A stretch of 64,000 nt of DNA from contig NC_092808.1 in assembly GCF_040954645.1 (NCBI RefSeq), positions 79,588,389 through 79,652,388 of the forward strand. The letters are read 5' to 3'. The stretch comes from Diabrotica undecimpunctata. Taxonomy: Eukaryota > Arthropoda > Insecta > Coleoptera > Chrysomelidae. The position numbers were made by a program, and so were the translations under genes. Below, in pieces: positions 26,700 to 39,974 of this stretch. The notes beneath the pieces are model-generated. The model was not told the origin of the DNA. It saw only the letters and a list, made by a program, of their open reading frames with translations, and made no database searches. Position 1 is the first letter of the stretch. Each line of letters begins with the position of its first letter.

Positions 26700-29159
26700 G
26701 ACATGTTGGAGATATTTGTTAGATATCGACAGATGTGCCTTACTCTTGCAGTGAATACAAAATGCAACTTCACTATTACAATTGTGATCTTTTTCTTTAA
26801 TTTCACTTCATTGAATACATCGTTCTTATGTACTGATCAAAGACATTTGTAACACTGAACTGACTTTTCCAATATACTGTTTAACAAGATAAAATACCTT
26901 ATTATTAAAAAAGGACCTTGAAACAACTTAAGTTCAGTTGGGCGTCAATTGAAACCACTCAAATTTCAAACGCACAAGCGCCAATTGAAACCCTAAATAA
27001 AATTTAGGAGTGGTATATGGAGAAGGAGATGATCAATTAGAGAAGAACTAGCAAAGAAGTTATAATAAAAAGAATGGCTTAGCTCAAAAGAACACAGAGA
27101 CACAAAACCTCAAGCACGAATTCGGGCTAGCCTCACTACACTAGAATTTGGCTTTGAGATAAGGGGAAAAGAGATCTTTTAACCAAAAGAATACAATATA
27201 ATAATGCACCGGAAAATCTGGAACTATAAAAAGGGTAAGATAAGAGAATATACGGAGATGCCTAGGAAAATACTAAAATGGGCGCCAGCTAATTTCTGAA
27301 GGAAATTAACAAAAAAAATAAATGAAGTTATGAACAACAAGGAATAAAGTACTATTGATTTAATACCCTGTAATAATGTTTAAAAACCGAAAAGACACTA
27401 TTGACCTTGTTCTGCTATATTATAATTGTAAGCAGGAACTGAAATAAAAGCAAAACTACTTGTAACAAATATATTTATAGTATTAACAACTAACAAAACT
27501 CACCTATATATATATAGAGAAAATCTAATTACAGTAGTGGGGCTACGGTATGCGAGGACCAAAAAGCCACGACAAAATTAAATATCCCCACTACTGGGCC
27601 AAACGAAAAGGTGTATTAGTAAATCTATAATCTAAGTCCATGGGAGAAGCGAGATCTTAACACTAAGGTTAGTTACGAAAGTTAAATCCTAGATAGGTAA
27701 GGTAGGGAATATAAATACTAAAAAAAAAACCGTGACGGTTATACAAAAGAAACTACCTTACCTAACAAATATACGACTAATATGTGTCGAAGCAGCTAAA
27801 CACCAGATCTATGTGTAAGTGTTATGCTTACACACAGATGCTGGGAGATATCTAAAGTGATCAAGTGTGATGAGTATGGCCAACAGACTCGGAAAGATAT
27901 ATATATATAATTTTTAAAAACCCTGATACATAAATTTCTTCCCTTCCCTTTTAAAAACCGCTAAACAAAAATCATGAACCCCTTCCCTAACAATGAATCT
28001 AATTTAATTAATTAATAGCTATTTACCTAACTTTTATAGATGTTACAAAAACTGTAATAAGTACTAACCTTGGTATATGCATATACAAAGTTGTAAATTA
28101 CAAGTAAAAAAACTTAACCCTGAGAAACCAGTTGTTACTGTCTGTCACAACACTACAGCGGTCCTGGATAAGTCCCCTTAAGACTCTGACGATCCTTGAG
28201 GCTCCGAAAAAAAACGAATGAAGAGGAACGCTGTGGTTCTGGAGACAATCGGTTCCTGGTTTCCAATGGGTTGAATTAGGTGTTTGGTTAAACTAATTCT
28301 AGTATTAAACGTTATCCTAATCGGGTGAAATCTACAAAAAATAACATTTAGAGAAACATCAAGGCACCCAAAGATGACTGTCAACACATACTCTTACATC
28401 GAATTACCACAACAAACAAACATTTTATTTTATCAGCTGACTGTCATCCTGTCTATTTATTGCGTCTGCGCATTTAAAGAATATCTAGTAAATCAGGCAT
28501 GAAACTTTTTATACTTAGTAGGTATACAAAAAAACAGAAAAACTAATTAGGTGTCCGATAAACTAACGATCTAGGCTCAAGGCCACATGATACATATGAG
28601 AAAACTCGGATTTTACACTTTTAATATTTCAAAAGACAATGAAAATATCAATAAAATGATAGGCCTATAAAACTAAATGATTTAATTGCTCACCTGGGTT
28701 TTAAATAATTATTTCAGTAGATTTAGAACCCGGGTCTTAAATATTCATTTCTATAGATTTGGAAGTCGGTTTTTCAATCAAGATTCTTTATCATCTGTTC
28801 TAATTTCTCCCTTGATGTTCGGGGAAAATATTAAATCCAATCCCAGATTTTCTACCCGATTTAAAGACAAAAAATGCCGGTTAAGGCTTGGAGAAATACA
28901 CCTCTCTGCTTGAGTTGTTGGCCAAAACTGACTTTAGCGAGCGCTTAATACTTGACCTGTAGTTTGCGCATCGCACCGTCTATTGCCCATAAACGTTTCA
29001 TAAACGGGATTCTGAGGGGTTTTAGGATTTTAATAATAAATTATATTAATTAATTATATGTTAGCAGTTGTGACTGCTACAACCTAATTTAACAAAATGT
29101 TGCCCATTTATACGTGATTATTATCGACTTTTTAGCTATGAACCCAACTTTTTTATCTG

Positions 29160-29160
<1 letters not shown>
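26700..29160. other. Unassigned DNA
   Basis: No protein family recognised on either strand. An imperfect 13-bp hairpin (ATCTATGTGTAAG/CTTACACACAGAT) is at 27807-27839. Moderate GC patches at 28140-28290 and 28920-29020 carry no convincing frame. Confidence 0.45.

Positions 29161-29164
<4 letters not shown>

Positions 29165-29217
<53 letters not shown>
29165..29217. repeat. (AT)n array
   Basis: About 53 bp of AT dinucleotides, adjacent to the decayed hammerhead-like motif at 29241-29275. Confidence 0.96.
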
Positions 29218-29220
<3 letters not shown>

Positions 29221-29240
29221 GTGCACTTGTAAGTAAATGG

Positions 29241-29275
29241 GATATTTTCGGTCTACTTTAGTAGACCGTCGACTT
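29241..29275 (-). ncRNA. Decayed hammerhead-like motif (candidate)
   Basis: The minus strand has AAGTCGA where CUGANGA is expected (4 of 7 positions fit), one spacer nucleotide, a perfect 7-bp stem GGTCTAC-TAAA-GTAGACC (29267-29250), then GAAAATATC. The order, the single spacer nucleotide and the nearby (AT)n match H1-H6, but the core is mutated. Confidence 0.35.
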
Positions 29276-29347
29276 TAGTAGTAGAGTGTTCTACTTTATC
29301 TATTTATTGAATACGTATATTTATCTATTTATTCCTTAAAGATATAT

Positions 29348-29351
<4 letters not shown>

Positions 29352-29417
<66 letters not shown>
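29352..29417. repeat. (AT)n array
   Basis: About 66 bp of AT dinucleotides. Confidence 0.96.
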
Positions 29418-29419
<2 letters not shown>

Positions 29420-31225
29420 ATATATATATAGATATATATAAGATGATTCTAGAGTATTTATTATTATGTCATATTTATTAGTATGTCAAATTTTAATGCC
29501 TAATTGTTTACAAAATTATATGCCTATAATAAAAACTTTGACAGAACTGATATAATTTCTACCTATAATTTTTACTTCCAACATATTTGTAAGTTTTAAT
29601 TTTTTTTAATAAAATGTTACCAACTCAACGGTAATGGAATGTAACCTATCTAAATTTTCAACATTTAATTTTTCATTATAAACCCAAATATTTTACAAAT
29701 TGTACTAATCTAAACGTAAATTAAGCTTTCTCTTTTTTTTGTGTCAATGAAAGCTCCTGAGCTGTTGGCATTTTTTGTGGCTATACTTTATCATTTTTTT
29801 TAGATAGTCCTGACTCTTATCTACTAACGTTTACGTCCCTGCACTTGGCTCCCCATTGGGAGAACAAAATATCAGTTGATAACCGTAAAACACTTTTTTT
29901 TAGTATATATCAGACAAAAATAATATACTAATACAAAAAAAGTTAATGACCACACTAATTAGAAGACCGGTTCGTTTAGTACGTTTTTTTTTACACTTAA
30001 AAGTTCATTGGATACTATAAAAAAATATTAAAAACTTTAATTTTTTTGCAGAAAACTTTTAATTTTCAACTTTTACTTTTACAGTTGTTTTGATGACCTA
30101 TATTATGTTCATTCCTCATATTATATAATTTTACACATCGTAATATTCTATTTGAGTATATCCAAAAAAATTTTCGTGAGCTGAGAGTAATGTTGTCAAA
30201 AATAGTATTTTATTGTAAATTGTGATAAAATGTAAGTATGAACACTTAGTTATTTATGTTTAAAATAAAGATTAAAATTTTTACCAGATTGTGATTTAAA
30301 GGTTGAATAATGGCTAATCTTCCTGTATATAATAAATAGATGTATGACTATTAACTCTGTCTCTTTTCTAAGTTGCTTGAATGCTTGTGCTTAATCTGTT
30401 TGCCTGCTAGTATATCATCCATAATAACAATAAAAGAGTATCAACGGCAAGACGATAAAAAGATACAGACTCACATAGAAATATGAAATATTAACCCGAT
30501 TCATTGTTTCTGCGAGATCCAGTTACAAACGGCATATCGGAGCAAAGAGAATGTCTAGATTAAAAGTAATGTTTCATTAAATTAACTTCAACGCCCTGAT
30601 AAATTGCACAGAACTGTAAATATTTCTGGCAGAAGTTGACTAGGTCACATGTGGGTCACGGATTCTTTTTCTTTTTTTTTTTAGAAGGGGTACGAAATGA
30701 TTTATTTAGTATTGATCCGAAAGAGAAATTAGAGTGTTTTATGTTATTGTAGCTGAACAGGCGCCGGTAAAGTGAATTAGTAATTTTGTGGTGGGATCAG
30801 ACTTGGTAGAAAAGCTTTCTTCTGTATTAATTTTGTAAGTAATTATATTTTAAGTTTGGCAAACACATATTTCAAAATATGGTGATATAAGTCCCTATAA
30901 TGTTTTACGGTCATAAGAATTTAATTGTACTGTATTTTGTACATATTTAAAAATATCAAACAAAAAATGAAAATAATTAAAGAAAATTTAAGAAAAACGA
31001 GTAGCACTAACCGGACGGGTTTTAAGCATAATAAGGAACATAATAAGATAATTAAAAACTGTATAATTTTTAACCCTTATATTAGCAAGATTTATAATAT
31101 CAATAAACTTGAATATCTGGCTTAAGCGAATATGCCAACAGCGAAAATACACAAACTGCTTGGTATAAAATTTAATGAGGTCGCTGATTAATATTTAATT
31201 TAAAATATCGAAAAATGCAATATGT
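29420..31225. other. Unassigned AT-rich DNA
   Basis: No gene, terminal repeat or array recognised. Confidence 0.5.
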
Positions 31226-31226
31226 G

Positions 31227-31229
<3 letters not shown>

Positions 31230-31287
<58 letters not shown>
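31230..31287. repeat. (AT)n array
   Basis: About 58 bp. It is the 3' boundary of the outer minus-strand LINE remnant that follows. Confidence 0.96.
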
Positions 31288-31289
<2 letters not shown>

Positions 31290-31475
31290 TCATCATTTGC
31301 AGCTTTATCAACCGTTTCCAATTACGGTGCAGCCTCCCTTATTTCAATGTTATTCTATGTTCTTATTATTATTCGACGATGTCTTAGTTATTCGTTGTTC
31401 TAATAATTTGCGCTCATTTGCGCCCATATTTTTCTATCTTGTGCTATTTGAGACTACGTTGTTCCTGTTAATTTT

Positions 31476-32696
31476 ATATATATATTTAGGGATTCTACAG
31501 TATTCACTGCCTTCCCTCGCTCAACCGTTTCCATCTCTCTCTGTTGTTCCATTCTCCATCGTTTAGTCCTCTCTTACTCATGGCGTCGTCTACTTCGTTC
31601 CTCCAGGATTTTCGGGGTCGTCCTCTTTTCCTCCTTCCTATGGGGCTCCATTCGGTTATTCTTTTTATCCATCTGCTGTCGCTAGCTCTTCTTACATGTC
31701 CATACCACTTTAGTCTTTTTTGTTCTATATATGTTAGTATGTCTGTTTCTATTGATGTTCTTTGCTTTATTTCGTCATTACTTCTCCTATCCATTCTTGT
31801 TACTCTGCAGCATCTTCGCAGGCATTCCATCTCTGTTGCTATTATCTTACTGCTGTTTTTCTTGTTTATGATCCAATTTTCGGCCCCATATGTCATAATA
31901 CTTCGCACTAATGTTTTATAAATCTGCGTTTTTGTCTTCATATTTAGGTGTCTATCCCACCATACTGAGTTAAGTTGTCGGATTGCTGTTCTTGTTTGTC
32001 CTAATCTTTGTGTAATTTCTTCCTCTGTTGTTGCCTTTTTCGTGATTATAAACCCCAGGTATTTGAATTTATCCTTTTCTCTGATTGTTACGTTGTCATC
32101 AATCTGTAGATCTTCTATGTCTTCTTCACTTGTAGATAGGTACTCTGTTTTCGCGAGGTTAATATCTAGGCCAGCCTTGGTATATTCTTCTTGTAGTTTC
32201 TTCATCATGTAGCTGAGGTCGTCTTGGTTTTGTGCAATCACTACTTGATCGTCTGCAAAACTTAACGTATATAGGTATTCGTTCCGTACCGGTACACAAT
32301 GCCTTCGCATTTTCTTTTCCATGTAGTCAAGGCTTTCTCTAAGTATATTTTGAATAGGGTTGGAGATGTGGAACAACCCTGCAGGAGCTCTTTTGTTGTG
32401 GTGAAGTCTCCTATGATTCTTGTTCCCATTTTAATGGACACTTTATTTTCTTTATACAGAGCTTTTGTAGCTTCTATGAGTTCCGTCTGTATTTCTAATT
32501 TGTACATTGCCTCCCATAGTTCTGACCTTGGTACAGAGTCATACGCCTTTCTCAGATCCACAAATGCCAAGTGTATATCTCTATTTTTTGCTTTTTTCTT
32601 TTCCAACAGTTGTTCCAGTGTGTATATGTGGTCTATGCACGATCTTCCTGCCGTGAAGCCTGCCTGATCCTCCCCGGTTTTGCCTTTTATCGATCC
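31476..32696 (-). mobile_element. Nested 5'-truncated RTE-like LINE
   Basis: It is flanked by a 13-bp target duplication, TCCTGTTAATTTT, at 31463-31475 and 32697-32709. It encodes RT from GEDQAGFTAGRSCIDH, through LAFVDLRKAYDS, LLQGCSTSPTLF and the catalytic SFADDQVV, to the C-terminal WYGHVRRAS and GRRKRGRPRKSW motifs. The 3' end (CGGTTGAG...CCCTA) carries an AT-rich tail. It belongs to the same family as 2486-4548, whose tail is (TAG)n. Confidence 0.93.
31504..32696 (-). pseudogene. RT and C-terminal coding region of the nested LINE
   Basis: Two overlapping frames carry the ORF: 32696-32262 (joined upstream in frame with the outer LINE) and 32376-31504 (290 codons). A single shift near 32280-32370 separates the palm motif LLQGCSTSPTLFKIYLEK from the FADD box. 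The 32376-31504 frame starts in the wrong phase and becomes coherent at CVPVRNEYLYTLSFADDQVV, then runs uninterrupted through the thumb (FKYLGFIITKKATTEEEI) and the C-terminal GRRKRGRPRKS to a stop at 31504. Endonuclease is absent because of 5' truncation. Only one shift interrupts it, so this is a fairly young copy. Confidence 0.9.
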
Positions 32697-32920
32697 TCCT
32701 GTTAATTTTCTTATATCATAATCCCATCTGAGATTCGGGCGCCTCTTTGGTCTCTTAGCGTTCCTGGGGTACCACATAGTTGTTCTAGTGGTCCATCTGT
32801 TATCTGTTCTTCTTGCCATATGTCCTGCCCATTGCCATTTCAGGGATTTTATTCTTTGGATTACATCAGTCACCTGGGTTTGCCTCCGTATCCATTCAAT
32901 TCTTTTACGATCCCTCTTTG

Positions 32921-33087
<167 letters not shown>

Positions 33088-33119
33088 GTGTGTGTGTAAA
33101 GTAGAGGATTGTAATTCAA

Positions 33120-33845
33120 ATAATAATTATTGGCACATTTAATAACTTATTGTTAATTCTATATGAGATTCACTTATCTTTTATGAATGCGGTCAATATC
33201 TAGACGGATGGATAGAGACGTTGGTTGCTGGTGCATCGCTCGGAACCTTAGTAGGCTGGACGCACAGTTGACGATGGTACGAATCTTGGCTGGTTTTGAC
33301 TTTTTGAGATGCATTGGCGACGACGAGTTAATTTAGAGTAGCCGTACATACGGAAGAAATACGTATGTAGGAAAGTCAACTAGGGTGGTTCTTTGTTCTT
33401 AGGACCTCCGTACATAGCCATAAATTAAGCTTAAAATGTCATTTTAAACAATATACAAAGGATGGCTACGTTTTCTTAAGGAATGTAAAGTGTTTTGGGT
33501 TAATAAATAGATACCCAAAAACATATTTTCAGACAAGTGAATTCTCAGAACTTGACAATAATGAATTGAATTAGCCAATTTGGGTGCGGGAATTTAAAAG
33601 ATGTGTAACTTAAGTCATATTATGATAATCTTATTCATTAAAATTAAATTAAAGATTTAAAACTAAATAAGATCATAATGTTAATAATAAAAAGAAAATA
33701 TTTAAATAAGTCTTGAACACTTTTTCAAACATTCTCCGCCCCTAAAAACGAATGTTTTTAAAAGCAACTACTGTGATAAGGATAAAAAACGAACACTAAA
33801 CTATCAATATAAGAATAATAGAAATGAAAAATATAGAAAGTCATT
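33120..33845. other. Possible BEL 3' flank or LTR region with a tRNA-like patch
   Basis: This lies downstream of the BEL coding end. It contains a patch at 33235-33310 with TAGTAGGCTGG and GGTACGAATCTTGG, loosely like A and B boxes of a tRNA-related SINE. I could not match it to a second LTR upstream of gag, so an LTR is not claimed. Confidence 0.25.
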
Positions 33846-36800
33846 AACAAATAGGTAGTGGGTAGACCTTGACCAGTCGACGTTGAAGGATGCCATTTGA
33901 AGCTTTCCTTAGACTAAAAACGCGTACAATACCGTCAGTGCCACAATGCAACTCAGTAACTCTGGGCAATTGCCAGCGAAGAGGAGGCTGTTGTACATTT
34001 TTTATGAGGACTAGAGAACCACTAGTAAGAGATGGGGTTTAACTATGCCATTTCGATCGCTCTTGAAGAAAATGAATATACTCTTGAGACCATCTTTTTC
34101 AAAAGTCCCCCCTTATCCTTTTGATTAATTTGATTAATTGCCAACGATTCAGATCGTTAATCTTTAAAGCCCTAAGATGTAGATAGGGAATTAAATCCAC
34201 TACGGGTCCAAAAATTTAAAAGTGACCAGGAGTTATTGCCTGCAAGTCATTAGGGCCAAAGCTTGTTGCACAAAAATAACGAGAGTTAAGAACTGCCTCG
34301 ATTTGAGTTATATGAGTATAGAACTTTTTCAAGTCAAAACTTGTGTGCCCAAAACACGATACATATGGTTCTTGAATGATTTGAATAGGTATTAGAAGGA
34401 GCCTCTGCAGAAGATTGAGCTAGTTTAATTATTTCGTTGGTGGCTCCTTTAAAATTGGTACCATCATATCTTTTATATGTTAGGCACTTATCATGTCGAG
34501 ATACAAATCTACGAAAGGGAACCAAAAAGGACTCAGAACTAAGACTTAAAGTTACTTCCAGATGAATGGCCTTTGTGCTCATGCACACGAATACACAAAC
34601 ATATCCTTTGTATGTTTTTGCACCTCTATATTTGGACATTAATACCGAGAGTGGTCCTGCAAAATCCACAAAAACAGATAATAAAGCACGTCGTAGAGTA
34701 ACTCGGACAGTTGGCATGATAGCCATAAAGGGGTTGTAAGATTTAGGTCGGCACCTAAAACAACGAATGCACTTTGACAAAAAGCAATAAATGGCACTTT
34801 TTGGAGACAAAATCCAAAAGCGCTGAAGTAATAAATAATGCATAGCCTTTAAACCAGAGTGCAGATGGATGCGTTTGATAAGTCCATTCGATTATTAAAT
34901 CGGTCAGACAATGAGTTTTGGGTAATAGCAATGTATGTTTGTTTAACATCAAAAGACAACTGAGACTTTTGTAATCGACTGCCTACTTTCAAAAAATTAT
35001 ATTCATCAATAAAGGGTGCAAGTTTACGAAAAGGATTCGGTAACAGATAATTCTTCTGAAAAATATACGAAAAAACGTCAGCTTGTACATGCTTAACAAT
35101 GTGTCGTAACGCAGATTCCATTCCATCTCTAAAGCACTAACAAGAGAATTTGAAGAGGCATCATTGTTTTTCTTTGAAGTTGGCCACGAATTTTAAGACG
35201 TAAATCATGACTCTTAACTTTTATCAGGGATAAAAATTTTGAAAATAAAGTAGAGATTATATTGTCCGTGATGACCGGTATCAATAATAATACAGTGGGC
35301 AATTTTTCTTCTGACATTTTCGTGAAATGTGAGAAGTGGAAATTAACTTGAGAGGGTCAACACTCCCTTGACTCGAACGAAAATGAGGACCGGGCCACCC
35401 GAGTGAAAATTGTAGTAGCTGTGCCGGTGTCAAACCACGACTAGCACAATCAGCAGGCATCCGCCAGCAATACAGCTGCCAACAGTTCCAATCTTTTAAT
35501 AGATTGTGTCTTCAGGGGAGACACTAGACATTTAGCATACACAAGTACAGTTTTTAATGTGTTATAAGTACTAAATCGAAAATATACAACACTGGCATAT
35601 CCTAACTCTAAAGCATCACAGAGTCCGTAAATCTCGAATTTAGAAGATTTATTAAAGCCAATATGTCGAGGAATTTGAATGTTTGCAAGGTCAGGCGACT
35701 CGGTTTTAAACTGATGCCATACCTGTTGTACCTGTTGCAAGGTCCATTGGATTGGCACAACTGTTGTAGCAGACACGGGGAGATGAAACCAAGAGAAGCC
35801 CGTTTTGTACAAGTTTTGTCAAGGTGACAGTAAGAATAACAAAGGACGTCAGTCGTCGGATCCATCCCATTTCAGGCCTAGTACCTTAATAACAGAAGAT
35901 TCCTCTTTGTCAAACGAACAATATGTCAGAATATCTGAGCCAAAATCTTGGAGTAGACTGGGATTGTTTCTGTCCCATTTGCCTAGCTCAAAACCACCGA
36001 ACTTGAAAAGTTGAATAAACTGAGACTGTAGAGAGCGAGTAGATGACAGAGAATCACTTCCTAATAAACCATCGTCAAAATAAAAATGTCGCGTTAAAGC
36101 TTATAAAGTATTAGGGAAACGAGATTTTGCCGAATTGGCTAACTCTTATAGAGTATTAAAAGCGAGATTAGGTAAAGAAGTGAAAAAGAAACACTGTAAA
36201 TAACAGTACGTAAAAATGGAGAGGTTTAGAAGAATACGACCTCCAGAGAATTCTTCGATAATTCCAAAATTCTTTGTTTACGTTAATTTGTCGATACATT
36301 TGCTTTATATTGCACATGAAGTAGAAACGAAAGTATCGAAAATTAAGTAAAAGCGAAGAGATGTCCTTTCAAAGCTGAGGGTCTGTATATAAAGTATCAT
36401 TGAAAGACACACCTCGAACGTCACGTAGACTGGCGTCGAAGACAACACGAATTTTAGAAACAGGAGACTTAAGGAGAATTAATAATTTGTTTTTTAAAAA
36501 CTTTATGATGAGCAAATGATGGGGTGTAGGGTTGTGTTATAGGGGTAGTACCTTTTATCGGGACGACCACATCAAGCGTCATAGACGGGAGATGGTTCTT
36601 GATAACTGGTCCTCATAAGACACCCAACTCTCACTTATTGCTCCACGTGCCACACCCCGGGAAACTGCATTGGTCTGCAGGCTAAACTAAGTGAGGGTAG
36701 CCAGATATGGTGAAAGGTAGCGTCTAACCCAGACGCAAACTAAACTTCGGCAGCTGGAAGTTTAAAACTGACCATAAGCATAGGTCATGGGGACTGGTAT

Positions 36801-36989
36801 GGTTATGGATCAGACATCAGAGAGCGCAGTGGGAACCACATACACGGTCTCTGCACAGCGGTGAAGTAGGCAAGAGAAAACCACTTCACTACATTCCTAA
36901 GACAATTTTCTACAATATGGAGTGTTACAAAAATTAGAATAGGTCAGTCAGGCGAACCGATTGACAATCGGCGTCTTTCCACGTCCGGG

Positions 36990-37904
36990 GTGGGAGATGT
37001 GAAATGGGCTACCGGGCTCAATGCGACAGGGAACCAGGTCGCAGGTGCACAAAGAACTACTGGAACACTAAATAAAATCTCTTTTCGGAAAACCAACAGA
37101 TTTGGAACTTGGAATATACGAGGTTTGATCCAACATCCTGGAAAGTTATATATAATAGAGAGAGAAATGGCTGATTATCGAATTTCTATGCTTGGCATCA
37201 GTGAAACTCACCGGAAGGGTAAGGGGCATTTCCGAAGCGCCTCTGGCAATACCATTTATTTCTCAGGCCACCAAACAGAGAGCATCAATGGGGTTGTAAT
37301 TATAATACCACCCACATTCCAGAACTACGTAAATGGATATGATGCAGTTAATGACAGAATTATACATCTGAGACTAAAGTGCTCAACATCCATCCTCCAC
37401 ATCATACAAATATATGCCCCGACAGCCACGGCAGAACAAGCAACACTAGAAGACTTTTATATGGCTCTCGAAGGTGTACTTGATAAAATACCAAACAAAG
37501 ACATAGTGGTGATACTAGGCGACTTTAATGCCAAACTTGGAAGAACGAATCTAGATGACCACATGAAGATGATTGTAGGGCCATATGGTCTAGGAGATAG
37601 GAATGAGCGAGGAGACCGACTATTAGAATTCTGCAACCAAAGGAAATTCTCTGTAATGAACACGCATTTCAAGCATCATCCGCGTAGACTCTATACCTGG
37701 AAATCACCTGGAGATAGAACAAGAAATCAAATAGACTTTATTCTGATCAGTTCGAGATGGAAGTCTTCAATTACCAACGCAAAAACATTTCCAGGAGCAG
37801 AATGCGGAAGCGATCACCAGCTCTTGATGGCTGATTACAGAATACACAGAATACACATGCACAGATTTCAAGAACATACGCAAAGCTTCTCCCCGTTCTT
37901 TTAG
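36990..37904 (+). CDS. APE-type endonuclease domain of the RTE-like LINE
   Basis: This is the N-terminal part of ORF2. It encodes the endonuclease that nicks target DNA to prime reverse transcription. The 304-codon open frame begins at a GTG; the true start is uncertain and may lie upstream or be the first Met of an N-terminal region. Motifs in order are TWNIRGL, MLGISETH, GVVIIIPP, IIQIYAPTA, VVILGDFNAKLG, YTWKSPGDRTRNQIDFILI and GSDHQLLMADY, which together form the full APE set. Insect genome annotations often label such ORFs craniofacial development protein 2-like. The frame shifts near 37858 in an ATACACAGAATACACA duplication, which separates it from the RT part. Confidence 0.93.
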   Translation: MGDVKWATGLNATGNQVAGAQRTTGTLNKISFRKTNRFGTWNIRGLIQHPGKLYIIEREMADYRISMLGISETHRKGKGHFRSASGNTIYFSGHQTESINGVVIIIPPTFQNYVNGYDAVNDRIIHLRLKCSTSILHIIQIYAPTATAEQATLEDFYMALEGVLDKIPNKDIVVILGDFNAKLGRTNLDDHMKMIVGPYGLGDRNERGDRLLEFCNQRKFSVMNTHFKHHPRRLYTWKSPGDRTRNQIDFILISSRWKSSITNAKTFPGAECGSDHQLLMADYRIHRIHMHRFQEHTQSFSPFF

Positions 37905-39974
37905 GCTAACGGACCCCGAATTAGCTACCTTTAAAGAGAGAATTGAACCAGCACTAACCAGAATAGAGAACAATCAGGCAGAACAAAGTGTGGATGAAGC
38001 CTGGGCAGATATTAAAGAAACCATCGTAACAACAGTGAACCAATGTCGCCAACCATCTATAAATAATAGCATTAAACCGTGGATCAGCAGAAACACGTGG
38101 AAAAGTGATTGAACAAAGAAAGCCACTTAAAGTTGGCCCCTGTGATCAACAGACATATAAAGCTCTCTCCAGAGATATTCAACGAAGATGCCGAGAAGAC
38201 AAACAAGAATACATCTCTGAAATCTGTCAAGAAATAGAAAATCACGGATATCGAAATGAAACCAAAGACCTCTTCCGGAAAGTAAAAATTCTGAGAATTT
38301 AAACCCAAGAACTATGCAATAGAGGACAAACATGGTATTATCATAAGTGATATCGACAGAGTGTTGGAAACATGGAAAAACTATTGTTCAGAGCTCTACA
38401 GGGAAGAACACGTAAATCTAGGCCACACTTCAGCCCTCGAAAACATCGCATACAACCCTGAACCTGAAATTCTGCTGTCCGAGATTGAAGAAGCTGTAAC
38501 TTACCTCATGAAGAATAAATCCCCTGGCTGCGATGATATCACGGGAGAGCTCCTTCAAAACATGGGAGACAAAGGATGTTACATAATGTGGAAACTTTGT
38601 AATAAAATTTGGAGATGCGGAAAGTGGCCCAGAGAATGGCGCACATTATTGTGCATACCAATCCATAAAAAAGGAACAACTACAAAGTGTAGTAATTATC
38701 GTACCATCTCACTGATTTCCCATCCAAGCAAAATATTACTAAGAATCATTAAACGCCGTTTGCAACAATACTTAGACAAACAAATTCCCCAAGAACAAGC
38801 AGGCTTTGTCAAAGGGAAGGGTACGAGAGAGCAAATCCTTAATATGCAGCAGCTCATAGAAAAGGCCCGCGAATTTAAAATTCCAATAATAATCTGTTTT
38901 CTAGACTACCAAAAGGCATTTGATTGTGTGAAGTGGGAAGTTCTCTGGACAGTTCTTCATGAGATGGGAGTTCCAGATCATTTGGCAATATTAATTAAAA
39001 ACTTATACGAAGATAACTCAGTTAAAATAAGAATTGAAAACCAGCAATCTGATACCTTCAAAACCAGCAGAGGTGTACGACAAGGGTGCATACTATCTCC
39101 AGACCTGTTCAATTTATATGGAGAATACATAATGAGGAACGCACTCGATGGATGGAGAGGCGGCATCTCCATTGCAGGAAAAAAGATCTCAAACTTAAGA
39201 TTCGCAGACGATACAACACTGATAGCAACATCTGAAGAGGAGATGTCGAGACATAAAGAGAGTAGAAACCGAAAGCAACAAGTGTGGGCTCAAGATTAAT
39301 AATCAGAAAACAAAAATCATGATTGTAGACCACGCGAATATCCTCCAAACAACAGGCGCCCTAAATCAATTCGAGAAATAGACGAGTTCACGTATCTAGG
39401 ATCTTCCTTAAGCAATGCAGCCTCCTCCCATACGGAAATTCGCAGAAGAATAGGGATGGCCAAGAACGCGATGAGTAGACTGTCAAAAATATGGAAGGAC
39501 CGCTCTTTATCCAAAAAACTCAAAATGAGACTGGTACGGACACTCATTTTTTCAATCTTCAGTTACGGTGCCGAAACATGGACAATAAAATCAGAGGATA
39601 GGAAAAGGATTGACGCATTCGAAATGTGGTGCTGGAGACGAATGCTACGCGTCTCGTGGACGGAGCACAGATCCAATCAGTCGATTCTCGAAGAGCTAAA
39701 CATTCAGACCAGACTCTCCTCTCAGTGTCTTGCAAATGTTTTAAAGTTTTTTGGCCACATTGCGAGAAGAGACAATGACAACTTAGAAAGACTAATTGTA
39801 TGCGGAAACGTAGAAAGACGTAGAGGCAGAGGACGCTCACCTATCCGATGGTCAGATCAAGTACAGAAAGCCACTGGAGAGACGTTTTCCGAGTCCATGA
39901 GAGCAGCCCAAAATCGCAAGAGATGGAGAGAATTGACAGCCCGCATTGTAGGAAATCACGATCCTCAGCAATGA
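37905..39974 (+). pseudogene. Reverse transcriptase and C-terminus of the RTE-like LINE, lightly frameshifted
   Basis: Continuing ORF2, the linker (frame at 38105-38302) holds QTYKALSRDIQRRCREDK. After a shift near 38300 the 312-codon frame 38361-39299 has NKSPGCDDITGELLQ, IHKKGTTTKCSNYRTIS, QEQAGFVKGKGTREQI, ICFLDYQKAFDCV, RGVRQGCILSPDLF and the catalytic LRFADDTTLIA (about 39205). Two compensating shifts near 39240-39400 lead to 39456-39974. That frame has SYGAETWTI, EMWCWRRMLRVSW, FGHIARRDNDN and GRGRSPIRWSDQ, ending at a stop at 39972-39974. It would be the polymerase of the element. Three or four small shifts and no large deletion point to a recent insertion. Confidence 0.92.
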
